Shown here: piece by piece, positions 9,761-20,887 of the stretch
Layout of the letters: every line of letters starts with the position of its first letter
How positions within the stretch are numbered: the stretch's first letter is position 1
From: Siphonodentalium dalli
Taxonomy: Eukaryota; Mollusca; Scaphopoda; Gadilida; Siphonodentaliidae
Direction: 5' to 3'
DNA: 64,000 nt
Assembly (NCBI GenBank): GCA_032622095.1
Contig: CP136068.1
Location: forward strand, 163,267,465-163,331,464
Program-made: the position numbers and the translations under genes
The notes under the pieces: model-generated
Database searches by the model: none
What the model was told of the DNA's origin: nothing
Seen by the model: only the letters and a program-made list of their open reading frames with translations

Positions 9761-11438
9761 CAACGAAGAGTGTTTACCGATATTTATTGGCCAAACATAT
9801 AGTTCGGCTATCGTTGGACCTTTTTTTCCCGCCATACATATGAAATGTTATAGTCTACTGATGATTGACGTGCTGCGCTGGACGTTTTCGAATATTAACT
9901 TATCAAACAGCAAACATGCATATCCCGGGGGTCCGCGGCCTTCTTTTGAGTACACAGCAGAAATCGTGATTGTCGAATGATATAGTATAGCTATAGTCTT
10001 TAATTTCAATAATACAAAGACACAAAACAAACAGCCGTTTAACACATTCACGTAATATTTTGGTTATCCTTTAAACTATAAGCGTGCATGTTTCAGTTCC
10101 ATTAATGGGTTTCACATCAATAACTAGAATTTTCCTTCAACTTGAATGTATTGGAACAATTCGAAAGTCAGTCTCTGCTATATATACATATATATTGCTA
10201 CTGGTTGGCTGTCTTACATCAGACTCACCCTCACGTGTGTAGAAGAACAAGCTCTAAAACTAACTGAAGCTTTCTGAGATCCCTTGAACTATACAAGAAA
10301 ATTAAGGGCTCCAAAGAGGATAGTCTTTTTGAATGTAATCGCCTCTTGCACAGAAACCAAATTACAGCATATGACATCATATGTATACCAAAATCATTGA
10401 CTGTGGAATTTGTGTCTAACTCATACATTCCACCGTGGTTCTTGGTTGGTTGATTATAGTTTATCTGCGTCGTTGCCAAGGCAGCCATGTCCATATCTTG
10501 TTATTTACATCGACGTTACACCGCGTGACCGCCATGATTTCACCATTGAACCTGTAAGCAGAGAAGTTATTTTGTTTATAACATGCCATTGGGAATATTA
10601 TTTACAGTATACATTGTATGTACATCTATAACAGTATTATAATTCATACATTAAAGAGCGCATTTTCAGAAAGGAATATAGTTTTTGAATGATACTAAAT
10701 ATATACATGTACTACTCATTATAGCTTCACATAATGAATGTTCGGACAATTTATAAATATATTTTACTTTATCTATATGGCCAGATCGATGCCTCATTAA
10801 GCGCAATCTTGACACGGGAAATTTGCAATTTTACATAAGGAATTGTAGCTATATATAACACAATACATTCATAGCCCCCCCCCCACCCCTTTTTTATAGT
10901 ATAAACGATAACTCTTCACCATGTACGTCACTTAGTCCAAATGCTAATAATACTTTAATGACACATCTCACTATTCTGCAGTATTTATAATTTTAGATTA
11001 TTTCTAAGTTCATTATTTGCTATGACATTTATTGAATGACATAATATTCTTCACAATTTAAAGTTTTGGACACAAACGGTGGCTACATATGTATTAGATA
11101 TACGACATCACCCCCCCCCCCGTGCCCCTCCCTCGGTAACCAAATTTACGCAAGTTATACATAGCAGAGGAGCCAAATTATGCATGTTAATTTTTCACAT
11201 CGTCTTGGTAAACCACCAATATAATTGACAAATAAATACCCCACCCACCCACCCAACAATTTGTTTCCCTTGGTACATTGATCGTCCATTGTGGTATTTC
11301 AAGGTTTATTGCAACAGTGATGCTCATCATATTCAAATTAAATTAATTTGAAACACCAATTTCACACATTTTGTGTGATTCCGGGTGCCACATGTCACTT
11401 CGTAGTATGCGACTAGGGCATTTCAGTGACAGCCACAA
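9761..11438. other. transposon interior, no gene seen
   Basis: AT-rich sequence with short poly-C runs (near 10867 and 11111). Reading frames are short and show no recognisable motif. Confidence 0.5.
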
Positions 11439-11446
11439 GTCTCATT

Positions 11447-11922
11447 CATGGACGCGGCTCAGTGGTCGCCGTTGGTTTGGGGGGGGGGGGGGGGTGTCCA
11501 CATTCAAATGTCGAAGTACACCCCACCATCCCCCTTGAACCATATTTGTAGAATTATATTTGCACACCCCCCTCTCGTTCTGAATTTTCCAATTGGTACC
11601 TCAAGCTTTCCAACTATTAGAATTTCCAACCAAATGGAAGTCTTCCACCCGATGGCCATTTGAGGCCATTTTTGTTTTACCAAAAGTAGAAAAATATGCT
11701 ACTGTTTGTCTAAAAAAACTATAAATTTCCCACTAATTACTGGTTGAAAAATCAAACAAAGAGAATAATTTCAACCTATTATAATGCATGTGGTGTAAAA
11801 CTTGTAACTTTGCGTCAGGCATGAAATTTCCAACTGTTGGAATTTTTAGTAAATTTTACCGAGGTTTGGGATAGGGTTATAGACACACCCTTCCCAATAT
11901 CCGCCCTGTCGCCACGTCACTG
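11447..11922. mobile_element. hAT-like MITE nested in the EnSpm-like element
   Basis: The ends are CATGGACGCGGC on the left and, in reverse complement, CAGTGACGTGGC on the right. The flanks GTCTCATT (11439-11446) and GTCTCAGT (11923-11930) form an 8-bp target duplication with 7 of 8 matching, as expected for hAT elements. It contains a long poly-G run near 11479. It resembles the element at 54778-55151 (TIR CAGGGACGTGG, TTCCAAC-type motifs). Confidence 0.7.
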
Positions 11923-11930
11923 GTCTCAGT

Positions 11931-12534
11931 ATATATTTCCTCTCATCTGCATTCCATATAAACACAAAAAACGTCGTTACTTTATCAACATGAGCACCTT
12001 ACCGTGCAAAATAATAAAATTGTGGTTCTGGTTTAAAGCACGCTGTATAATATATAGTGTGTATGTGATGAACACACATTTGTTCAGTAAATGTCTTCAC
12101 CACACAGTTGAATTTGTCAATTTACATAAAGACAATTTTCGAGCAGGTTTTGTGCTTCGGAAAGATGTGTATCATATAGACCACAGAAACAACAGATAAA
12201 CCCAGATAAACGCACAACTCTAAAATGTAAATATATGACTATGCGACAGGGAATTGATGAATCAGAAAATCCAAATCAAGTTTATTATTTCGTTCAATCA
12301 TGTTTTATACAAAATAGATACGGAAATTCTCACAAAGGTGAATATCTTGCCAATTTAAATATAATCTTACCTTAACTATACAAATAATCGAAGAGACCGA
12401 CCAATATATCGAATTTCGAGATCCACCACAATCAACAAGACTCCATGTGTACACTTTACGGCAGCCTGTGAGCCTGTACGAAACAACGACGCGCGCGTGA
12501 CCACCACGTGAAATTTAAAAAAACCGACGTCACA
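11931..12534. other. transposon interior right of the nested MITE, no gene seen
   Basis: A 120-codon open frame overlaps this stretch but starts inside the nested MITE and has no recognisable motif. Confidence 0.4.
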
Positions 12535-12665
12535 TACAAATATGTGTGGTGATGTACACATATATGTGTGGATATTGGGTGATACACACATATGTGTGTA
12601 TTGTGTACACATTTATGTTCAGATAATGCCTCCACACAGTCATTGTGTGGAAGCTGCCACACAGT
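12535..12665. repeat. right subterminal repeats of the transposon
   Basis: Repeated ACACATATGTGTG and CCACACAGT-type motifs mirror the left end. Confidence 0.65.
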
Positions 12666-12678
12666 CCTTTTTACAGTG

Positions 12679-12751
12679 CACCTCCGACGGGACTCGAACC
12701 CGCAATCCCCGGCTTAGGAGGCCGGTGCCTTATCCATTAGGCCACGGAGGC
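12679..12751 (-). tRNA. tRNA-Arg(CCU), unit 6, next to the transposon
   Basis: The mature sequence is intact only because the CA target duplication restores nucleotides 72 and 73 (T72, G73). The native T8 terminator is now about 3.5 kb away. Reading on from the gene into the transposon, the first T run of four or more is about 150 nt downstream (near 12517-12523), so a long 3' trailer is predicted. Confidence 0.95.
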
Positions 12752-12909
12752 TTACACCATTTCTGTCGTGATTACTCTTCTGTATTGACATGTATTGTTC
12801 ATGGCATGGTCTTGCTAAAAATGAATTTGAGATCTTTTTCACGAAGCTGATAACTGCGACACACCGCGATGTACATAAAAATAACGTAAAAATCGATTAA
12901 AATATTCAA

Positions 12910-12991
12910 CGACGAGGATGGGATTCGAACCCACGCGGGGAAACCCCAATGGATTAGCAGTCCATCGCCTTAACCACTCGGCCACCTCGTC
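12910..12991 (-). tRNA. tRNA-Ser(GCU), unit 6
   Basis: Unit 6 copy, as unit 1. Confidence 0.97.
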
Positions 12992-13086
12992 TTGTGAAAT
13001 GCAGACTCTAATTTGCAGTTTGATTGGTGTCCATTGCAATAGGAGACGAACATTGATCACCGTCTCGTGGGAAATAATAATCGCCT

Positions 13087-13160
13087 GGCTCCTTAGCTCA
13101 GTTGGTTAGAGCGCCAGTCTAGTAAACTGGAGGTCGAGGGTTCGAATCCCTCAGGAGCCT
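13087..13160 (+). tRNA. tRNA-Thr(AGU), unit 6, second
   Basis: Gene as unit 1; upstream spacer has the CGTGGGAAA variant. Confidence 0.97.
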
Positions 13161-13426
13161 TTTTGGTTCAAAGTTTAAGTTTTTTTGTGTTTTGCAATTA
13201 GAAATGTCAGCCAGCTGTCTAATGTTGACCATTAACGGCTTGTAACTGGGACTTTGGGTTTCATTACAGTATACTAGTTCTGTGAGGAAATTCTCGCATT
13301 ACTTAACTTGATAATGAGGCCGGTTTAAAAACATTCATACAATTGTGAGATGTACGTCAATATCTCATTTTTTGTCATAACTGCACCAAAAGGCAAAAGT
13401 AAAATGCGATTAAAAAAAACAAAATT

Positions 13427-13508
13427 CGCTGCGAGCAGGGTTCGAACCTGCGCGGGAAATTCCCATTGGATTTCAAGTCCAACGCCTTAACCACTCGGCC
13501 ATCGCAGC
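13427..13508 (-). tRNA. tRNA-Ser(UGA), unit 6
   Basis: Unit 6 copy, as unit 1. Confidence 0.97.
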
Positions 13509-13732
13509 TGTCGAGGTATTTTCAACTGGAACTCTATTCTCACTGAACTGAATCTATTGAATGCATTCTGCGTTGATTACACAATATAACATTGTGATTT
13601 CGGGATATACACACTATCTTTGCAGTAGTTTTTTTCTTCAAATTAATATGTACATGTATCTAATTGAGTCGAAACGAAAATTCTCCCAAACTGTGGAGAA
13701 AATTGAATCTTAAAAATAAAATAAAATGATTC

Positions 13733-13814
13733 CGCTGCGAGCAGGATTCGAACCTGCGAGGGCAGTGCCCATTGGATTTCGAGTCCAACGCCTTAACCAC
13801 TCGGCCATCGCAGC
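13733..13814 (-). tRNA. tRNA-Ser(CGA), unit 6
   Basis: Unit 6 copy, as unit 1. Confidence 0.97.
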
Positions 13815-13957
13815 AACAATGTTGAACGACCGTACACTGCTACTTAATTTGGCTATATGTCATTTCGACGAGGATACGCATAATTATGACGCATGCGCAA
13901 TTAATCTCTAAACTCGGGGACACACTAATGCGGAAAGTTATTAACAAAACATTTTAT

Positions 13958-14039
13958 TGGCAGCGGTGGGATTCGAACCCACGCCTCCGAAGAGACTGGT
14001 GCCTAAAACCAGCGCCTTAGACCACTCGGCCACGCTACC
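13958..14039 (-). tRNA. tRNA-Leu(UAG), unit 7
   Basis: Unit 7 copy, as unit 1. Confidence 0.97.
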
Positions 14040-14091
14040 TGATGGTGAATGTGCAATGTCAATATCACTCACACTTCCTAAAAATAACGTA

Positions 14092-14165
14092 GGCTCCTTA
14101 GCTCAGTTGGTTAGAGCGCCAGTCTAGTAAACTGGAGGTCGAGGGTTCGAATCCCTCAGGAGCCT
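14092..14165 (+). tRNA. tRNA-Thr(AGU), unit 7, first
   Basis: Unit 7 copy, as unit 1. Confidence 0.97.
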
Positions 14166-14377
14166 TTTTGTTAGTTGAACAATAAAGGTGGATTTTCGTT
14201 TCAAATTTTATTCAATTTTAAACAAAGTTAAGAGTTTATTATTGCCATGCCGCCTCAAAAATATAATTGCATACCGCCTCAAAACCAAAATGTTGTATAT
14301 CATTATGTTGTCTTGAGAATACATTTATAAACTAAGAAATATTGAAACAGAATAAAAAGGAAAGAAAAAAAATTTAC

Positions 14378-14450
14378 CACCTCCGACGGGACTCGAACCC
14401 GCAATCCCCGGCTTAGGAGGCCGGTGCCTTATCCATTAGGCCACGGAGGC
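14378..14450 (-). tRNA. tRNA-Arg(CCU), unit 7
   Basis: Unit 7 copy; T8 terminator. Confidence 0.97.
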
Positions 14451-14608
14451 TTACACCATTTCTGTCGTGATTACTCTTCTGTATTGACATGTATTGTTCA
14501 TGGCATGGTCTTGCTAAAAATGAATTTGAGATCTTTTTCACGAAGCTGATAACTGCGACACACCGCGATGTACATAAAAATAACGTAAAAATCGATTAAA
14601 ATATTCAA

Positions 14609-14690
14609 CGACGAGGATGGGATTCGAACCCACGCGGGGAAACCCCAATGGATTAGCAGTCCATCGCCTTAACCACTCGGCCACCTCGTC
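14609..14690 (-). tRNA. tRNA-Ser(GCU), unit 7
   Basis: Unit 7 copy, as unit 1. Confidence 0.97.
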
Positions 14691-14785
14691 TTGTGAAATG
14701 CAGACTCTAATTTGCAGTTTGATTGGTGTCCATTGCAATAGGAGACGAACATTGATCACCGTCTCGTGAGAAATAATAATCGCCT

Positions 14786-14859
14786 GGCTCCTTAGCTCAG
14801 TTGGTTAGAGCGCCAGTCTAGTAAACTGGAGGTCGAGGGTTCGAATCCCTCAGGAGCCT
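14786..14859 (+). tRNA. tRNA-Thr(AGU), unit 7, second
   Basis: Unit 7 copy, as unit 1. Confidence 0.97.
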
Positions 14860-15125
14860 TTTTGGTTCAAAGTTTAAGTTTTTTTGTGTTTTGCAATTAG
14901 AAATGTCAGCCAGCTGTCTAATGTTGACCATTAACGGCTTGTAACTGGGACTTTGGGTTTCATTACAGTATACTAGTTCTGTGAGGAAATTCTCGCATTA
15001 CTTAACTTGATAATGAGGCCGGTTTAAAAACATTCATACAATTGTGAGATGTACGTCAATATCTCATTTTTTGTCATAACTGCACCAAAAGGCAAAAGTA
15101 AAATGCGATTAAAAAAAACAAAATT

Positions 15126-15207
15126 CGCTGCGAGCAGGGTTCGAACCTGCGCGGGAAATTCCCATTGGATTTCAAGTCCAACGCCTTAACCACTCGGCCA
15201 TCGCAGC
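15126..15207 (-). tRNA. tRNA-Ser(UGA), unit 7
   Basis: Unit 7 copy, as unit 1. Confidence 0.97.
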
Positions 15208-15431
15208 TGTCGAGGTATTTTCAACTGGAACTCTATTCTCACTGAACTGAATCTATTGAATGCATTCTGCGTTGATTACACAATATAACATTGTGATTTC
15301 GGGATATACACACTATCTTTGCAGTAGTTTTTTTCTTCAAATTAATATGTACATGTATCTAATTGAGTCGAAACGAAAATTCTCCCAAACTGTGGAGAAA
15401 ATTGAATCTTAAAAATAAAATAAAATGATTC

Positions 15432-15513
15432 CGCTGCGAGCAGGATTCGAACCTGCGAGGGCAGTGCCCATTGGATTTCGAGTCCAACGCCTTAACCACT
15501 CGGCCATCGCAGC
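15432..15513 (-). tRNA. tRNA-Ser(CGA), unit 7
   Basis: Unit 7 copy, as unit 1. Confidence 0.97.
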
Positions 15514-15656
15514 AACAATGTTGAACGACCGTACACTGCTACTTAATTTGGCTATATGTCATTTCGACGAGGATACGCATAATTATGACGCATGCGCAAT
15601 TAATCTCTAAACTCGGGGACACACTAATGCGGAAAGTTATTAACAAAACATTTTAT

Positions 15657-15738
15657 TGGCAGCGGTGGGATTCGAACCCACGCCTCCGAAGAGACTGGTG
15701 CCTAAAACCAGCGCCTTAGACCACTCGGCCACGCTACC
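15657..15738 (-). tRNA. tRNA-Leu(UAG), unit 8
   Basis: Unit 8 copy, as unit 1. Confidence 0.97.
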
Positions 15739-15790
15739 TGATGGTGAATGTGCAATGTCAATATCACTCACACTTCCTAAAAATAACGTA

Positions 15791-15864
15791 GGCTCCTTAG
15801 CTCAGTTGGTTAGAGCGCCAGTCTAGTAAACTGGAGGTCGAGGGTTCGAATCCCTCAGGAGCCT
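15791..15864 (+). tRNA. tRNA-Thr(AGU), unit 8, first
   Basis: Unit 8 copy, as unit 1. Confidence 0.97.
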
Positions 15865-16076
15865 TTTTGTTAGTTGAACAATAAAGGTGGATTTTCGTTT
15901 CAAATTTTATTCAATTTTAAACAAAGTTAAGAGTTTATTATTGCCATGCCGCCTCAAAAATATAATTGCATACCGCCTCAAAACCAAAATGTTGTATATC
16001 ATTATGTTGTCTTGAGAATACATTTATAAACTAAGAAATATTGAAACAGAATAAAAAGGAAAGAAAAAAAATTTAC

Positions 16077-16149
16077 CACCTCCGACGGGACTCGAACCCG
16101 CAATCCCCGGCTTAGGAGGCCGGTGCCTTATCCATTAGGCCACGGAGGC
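16077..16149 (-). tRNA. tRNA-Arg(CCU), unit 8
   Basis: Unit 8 copy; T8 terminator. Confidence 0.97.
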
Positions 16150-16307
16150 TTACACCATTTCTGTCGTGATTACTCTTCTGTATTGACATGTATTGTTCAT
16201 GGCATGGTCTTGCTAAAAATGAATTTGAGATCTTTTTCACGAAGCTGATAACTGCGACACACCGCGATGTACATAAAAATAACGTAAAAATCGATTAAAA
16301 TATTCAA

Positions 16308-16389
16308 CGACGAGGATGGGATTCGAACCCACGCGGGGAAACCCCAATGGATTAGCAGTCCATCGCCTTAACCACTCGGCCACCTCGTC
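16308..16389 (-). tRNA. tRNA-Ser(GCU), unit 8
   Basis: Unit 8 copy, as unit 1. Confidence 0.97.
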
Positions 16390-16484
16390 TTGTGAAATGC
16401 AGACTCTAATTTGCAGTTTGATTGGTGTCCATTGCAATAGGAGACGAACATTGATCACCGTCTCGTGAGAAATAATAATCGCCT

Positions 16485-16558
16485 GGCTCCTTAGCTCAGT
16501 TGGTTAGAGCGCCAGTCTAGTAAACTGGAGGTCGAGGGTTCGAATCCCTCAGGAGCCT
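16485..16558 (+). tRNA. tRNA-Thr(AGU), unit 8, second
   Basis: Unit 8 copy, as unit 1. Confidence 0.97.
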
Positions 16559-16824
16559 TTTTGGTTCAAAGTTTAAGTTTTTTTGTGTTTTGCAATTAGA
16601 AATGTCAGCCAGCTGTCTAATGTTGACCATTAACGGCTTGTAACTGGGACTTTGGGTTTCATTACAGTATACTAGTTCTGTGAGGAAATTCTCGCATTAC
16701 TTAACTTGATAATGAGGCCGGTTTAAAAACATTCATACAATTGTGAGATGTACGTCAATATCTCATTTTTTGTCATAACTGCACCAAAAGGCAAAAGTAA
16801 AATGCGATTAAAAAAAACAAAATT

Positions 16825-16906
16825 CGCTGCGAGCAGGGTTCGAACCTGCGCGGGAAATTCCCATTGGATTTCAAGTCCAACGCCTTAACCACTCGGCCAT
16901 CGCAGC
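16825..16906 (-). tRNA. tRNA-Ser(UGA), unit 8
   Basis: Unit 8 copy, as unit 1. Confidence 0.97.
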
Positions 16907-17130
16907 TGTCGAGGTATTTTCAACTGGAACTCTATTCTCACTGAACTGAATCTATTGAATGCATTCTGCGTTGATTACACAATATAACATTGTGATTTCG
17001 GGATATACACACTATCTTTGCAGTAGTTTTTTTCTTCAAATTAATATGTACATGTATCTAATTGAGTCGAAACGAAAATTCTCCCAAACTGTGGAGAAAA
17101 TTGAATCTTAAAAATAAAATAAAATGATTC

Positions 17131-17212
17131 CGCTGCGAGCAGGATTCGAACCTGCGAGGGCAGTGCCCATTGGATTTCGAGTCCAACGCCTTAACCACTC
17201 GGCCATCGCAGC
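17131..17212 (-). tRNA. tRNA-Ser(CGA), unit 8
   Basis: Unit 8 copy, as unit 1. Confidence 0.97.
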
Positions 17213-17355
17213 AACAATGTTGAACGACCGTACACTGCTACTTAATTTGGCTATATGTCATTTCGACGAGGATACGCATAATTATGACGCATGCGCAATT
17301 AATCTCTAAACTCGGGGACACACTAATGCGGAAAGTTATTAACAAAACATTTTAT

Positions 17356-17437
17356 TGGCAGCGGTGGGATTCGAACCCACGCCTCCGAAGAGACTGGTGC
17401 CTAAAACCAGCGCCTTAGACCACTCGGCCACGCTACC
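17356..17437 (-). tRNA. tRNA-Leu(UAG), unit 9
   Basis: Unit 9 copy, as unit 1. Confidence 0.97.
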
Positions 17438-17489
17438 TGATGGTGAATGTGCAATGTCAATATCACTCACACTTCCTAAAAATAACGTA

Positions 17490-17563
17490 GGCTCCTTAGC
17501 TCAGTTGGTTAGAGCGCCAGTCTAGTAAACTGGAGGTCGAGGGTTCGAATCCCTCAGGAGCCT
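17490..17563 (+). tRNA. tRNA-Thr(AGU), unit 9, first
   Basis: Unit 9 copy, as unit 1. Confidence 0.97.
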
Positions 17564-17775
17564 TTTTGTTAGTTGAACAATAAAGGTGGATTTTCGTTTC
17601 AAATTTTATTCAATTTTAAACAAAGTTAAGAGTTTATTATTGCCATGCCGCCTCAAAAATATAATTGCATACCGCCTCAAAACCAAAATGTTGTATATCA
17701 TTATGTTGTCTTGAGAATACATTTATAAACTAAGAAATATTGAAACAGAATAAAAAGGAAAGAAAAAAAATTTAC

Positions 17776-17848
17776 CACCTCCGACGGGACTCGAACCCGC
17801 AATCCCCGGCTTAGGAGGCCGGTGCCTTATCCATTAGGCCACGGAGGC
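17776..17848 (-). tRNA. tRNA-Arg(CCU), unit 9
   Basis: Unit 9 copy; T8 terminator. Confidence 0.97.
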
Positions 17849-18006
17849 TTACACCATTTCTGTCGTGATTACTCTTCTGTATTGACATGTATTGTTCATG
17901 GCATGGTCTTGCTAAAAATGAATTTGAGATCTTTTTCACGAAGCTGATAACTGCGACACACCGCGATGTACATAAAAATAACGTAAAAATCGATTAAAAT
18001 ATTCAA

Positions 18007-18088
18007 CGACGAGGATGGGATTCGAACCCACGCGGGGAAACCCCAATGGATTAGCAGTCCATCGCCTTAACCACTCGGCCACCTCGTC
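18007..18088 (-). tRNA. tRNA-Ser(GCU), unit 9
   Basis: Unit 9 copy, as unit 1. Confidence 0.97.
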
Positions 18089-18183
18089 TTGTGAAATGCA
18101 GACTCTAATTTGCAGTTTGATTGGTGTCCATTGCAATAGGAGACGAACATTGATCACCGTCTCGTGGGAAATAATAATCGCCT

Positions 18184-18257
18184 GGCTCCTTAGCTCAGTT
18201 GGTTAGAGCGCCAGTCTAGTAAACTGGAGGTCGAGGGTTCGAATCCCTCAGGAGCCT
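18184..18257 (+). tRNA. tRNA-Thr(AGU), unit 9, second
   Basis: Gene as unit 1; CGTGGGAAA spacer variant. Confidence 0.97.
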
Positions 18258-18523
18258 TTTTGGTTCAAAGTTTAAGTTTTTTTGTGTTTTGCAATTAGAA
18301 ATGTCAGCCAGCTGTCTAATGTTGACCATTAACGGCTTGTAACTGGGACTTTGGGTTTCATTACAGTATACTAGTTCTGTGAGGAAATTCTCGCATTACT
18401 TAACTTGATAATGAGGCCGGTTTAAAAACATTCATACAATTGTGAGATGTACGTCAATATCTCATTTTTTGTCATAACTGCACCAAAAGGCAAAAGTAAA
18501 ATGCGATTAAAAAAAACAAAATT

Positions 18524-18605
18524 CGCTGCGAGCAGGGTTCGAACCTGCGCGGGAAATTCCCATTGGATTTCAAGTCCAACGCCTTAACCACTCGGCCATC
18601 GCAGC
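18524..18605 (-). tRNA. tRNA-Ser(UGA), unit 9
   Basis: Unit 9 copy, as unit 1. Confidence 0.97.
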
Positions 18606-18829
18606 TGTCGAGGTATTTTCAACTGGAACTCTATTCTCACTGAACTGAATCTATTGAATGCATTCTGCGTTGATTACACAATATAACATTGTGATTTCGG
18701 GATATACACACTATCTTTGCAGTAGTTTTTTTCTTCAAATTAATATGTACATGTATCTAATTGAGTCGAAACGAAAATTCTCCCAAACTGTGGAGAAAAT
18801 TGAATCTTAAAAATAAAATAAAATGATTC

Positions 18830-18911
18830 CGCTGCGAGCAGGATTCGAACCTGCGAGGGCAGTGCCCATTGGATTTCGAGTCCAACGCCTTAACCACTCG
18901 GCCATCGCAGC
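18830..18911 (-). tRNA. tRNA-Ser(CGA), unit 9
   Basis: Unit 9 copy, as unit 1. Confidence 0.97.
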
Positions 18912-19054
18912 AACAATGTTGAACGACCGTACACTGCTACTTAATTTGGCTATATGTCATTTCGACGAGGATACGCATAATTATGACGCATGCGCAATTA
19001 ATCTCTAAACTCGGGGACACACTAATGCGGAAAGTTATTAACAAAACATTTTAT

Positions 19055-19136
19055 TGGCAGCGGTGGGATTCGAACCCACGCCTCCGAAGAGACTGGTGCC
19101 TAAAACCAGCGCCTTAGACCACTCGGCCACGCTACC
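19055..19136 (-). tRNA. tRNA-Leu(UAG), unit 10
   Basis: Unit 10 copy, as unit 1. Confidence 0.97.
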
Positions 19137-19188
19137 TGATGGTGAATGTGCAATGTCAATATCACTCACACTTCCTAAAAATAACGTA

Positions 19189-19262
19189 GGCTCCTTAGCT
19201 CAGTTGGTTAGAGCGCCAGTCTAGTAAACTGGAGGTCGAGGGTTCGAATCCCTCAGGAGCCT
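19189..19262 (+). tRNA. tRNA-Thr(AGU), unit 10, first
   Basis: Unit 10 copy, as unit 1. Confidence 0.97.
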
Positions 19263-19474
19263 TTTTGTTAGTTGAACAATAAAGGTGGATTTTCGTTTCA
19301 AATTTTATTCAATTTTAAACAAAGTTAAGAGTTTATTATTGCCATGCCGCCTCAAAAATATAATTGCATACCGCCTCAAAACCAAAATGTTGTATATCAT
19401 TATGTTGTCTTGAGAATACATTTATAAACTAAGAAATATTGAAACAGAATAAAAAGGAAAGAAAAAAAATTTAC

Positions 19475-19547
19475 CACCTCCGACGGGACTCGAACCCGCA
19501 ATCCCCGGCTTAGGAGGCCGGTGCCTTATCCATTAGGCCACGGAGGC
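19475..19547 (-). tRNA. tRNA-Arg(CCU), unit 10
   Basis: Unit 10 copy; T8 terminator. Confidence 0.97.
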
Positions 19548-19705
19548 TTACACCATTTCTGTCGTGATTACTCTTCTGTATTGACATGTATTGTTCATGG
19601 CATGGTCTTGCTAAAAATGAATTTGAGATCTTTTTCACGAAGCTGATAACTGCGACACACCGCGATGTACATAAAAATAACGTAAAAATCGATTAAAATA
19701 TTCAA

Positions 19706-19787
19706 CGACGAGGATGGGATTCGAACCCACGCGGGGAAACCCCAATGGATTAGCAGTCCATCGCCTTAACCACTCGGCCACCTCGTC
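19706..19787 (-). tRNA. tRNA-Ser(GCU), unit 10
   Basis: Unit 10 copy, as unit 1. Confidence 0.97.
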
Positions 19788-19882
19788 TTGTGAAATGCAG
19801 ACTCTAATTTGCAGTTTGATTGGTGTCCATTGCAATAGGAGACGAACATTGATCACCGTCTCGTGGGAAATAATAATCGCCT

Positions 19883-19956
19883 GGCTCCTTAGCTCAGTTG
19901 GTTAGAGCGCCAGTCTAGTAAACTGGAGGTCGAGGGTTCGAATCCCTCAGGAGCCT
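19883..19956 (+). tRNA. tRNA-Thr(AGU), unit 10, second
   Basis: Gene as unit 1; CGTGGGAAA spacer variant. Confidence 0.97.
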
Positions 19957-20222
19957 TTTTGGTTCAAAGTTTAAGTTTTTTTGTGTTTTGCAATTAGAAA
20001 TGTCAGCCAGCTGTCTAATGTTGACCATTAACGGCTTGTAACTGGGACTTTGGGTTTCATTACAGTATACTAGTTCTGTGAGGAAATTCTCGCATTACTT
20101 AACTTGATAATGAGGCCGGTTTAAAAACATTCATACAATTGTGAGATGTACGTCAATATCTCATTTTTTGTCATAACTGCACCAAAAGGCAAAAGTAAAA
20201 TGCGATTAAAAAAAACAAAATT

Positions 20223-20304
20223 CGCTGCGAGCAGGGTTCGAACCTGCGCGGGAAATTCCCATTGGATTTCAAGTCCAACGCCTTAACCACTCGGCCATCG
20301 CAGC
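20223..20304 (-). tRNA. tRNA-Ser(UGA), unit 10
   Basis: Unit 10 copy, as unit 1. Confidence 0.97.
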
Positions 20305-20528
20305 TGTCGAGGTATTTTCAACTGGAACTCTATTCTCACTGAACTGAATCTATTGAATGCATTCTGCGTTGATTACACAATATAACATTGTGATTTCGGG
20401 ATATACACACTATCTTTGCAGTAGTTTTTTTCTTCAAATTAATATGTACATGTATCTAATTGAGTCGAAACGAAAATTCTCCCAAACTGTGGAGAAAATT
20501 GAATCTTAAAAATAAAATAAAATGATTC

Positions 20529-20610
20529 CGCTGCGAGCAGGATTCGAACCTGCGAGGGCAGTGCCCATTGGATTTCGAGTCCAACGCCTTAACCACTCGG
20601 CCATCGCAGC
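20529..20610 (-). tRNA. tRNA-Ser(CGA), unit 10
   Basis: Unit 10 copy, as unit 1. Confidence 0.97.
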
Positions 20611-20753
20611 AACAATGTTGAACGACCGTACACTGCTACTTAATTTGGCTATATGTCATTTCGACGAGGATACGCATAATTATGACGCATGCGCAATTAA
20701 TCTCTAAACTCGGGGACACACTAATGCGGAAAGTTATTAACAAAACATTTTAT

Positions 20754-20835
20754 TGGCAGCGGTGGGATTCGAACCCACGCCTCCGAAGAGACTGGTGCCT
20801 AAAACCAGCGCCTTAGACCACTCGGCCACGCTACC
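20754..20835 (-). tRNA. tRNA-Leu(UAG), unit 11
   Basis: Unit 11 copy, as unit 1. Confidence 0.97.
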
Positions 20836-20887
20836 TGATGGTGAATGTGCAATGTCAATATCACTCACACTTCCTAAAAATAACGTA

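Larger units (their letters stand above)
9153..12678. mobile_element. EnSpm/CACTA-like non-autonomous DNA transposon
   Basis: The insert lies inside unit 6. Its ends are inverted repeats: the left end starts CACTCTTAAAACGACTGTGT and the reverse complement of the right end starts CACTGTAAAAAGGACTGTGT, with 19 of the first 22 bases matching. The uninterrupted unit reads TTTACCACCTCCG here. The filled site reads TTTACCA then CACT..., and ...AGTG then CACCTCCG, so the target CA is duplicated (9151-9152 and 12679-12680). CACT ends with a 2-3 bp duplication fit the EnSpm/CACTA superfamily. The subterminal regions are dense in TGTGTGG/CCACACA motifs, as known for transposase-binding arrays of this superfamily. 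No long reading frame is present, so a transposase must come from elsewhere. The class call is inference from the ends. Confidence 0.8.

Noticed and set aside
11837-12199. A 120-codon open frame in the transposon
   Set aside because: It spans the nested MITE border, has no transposase motif and no splice support.
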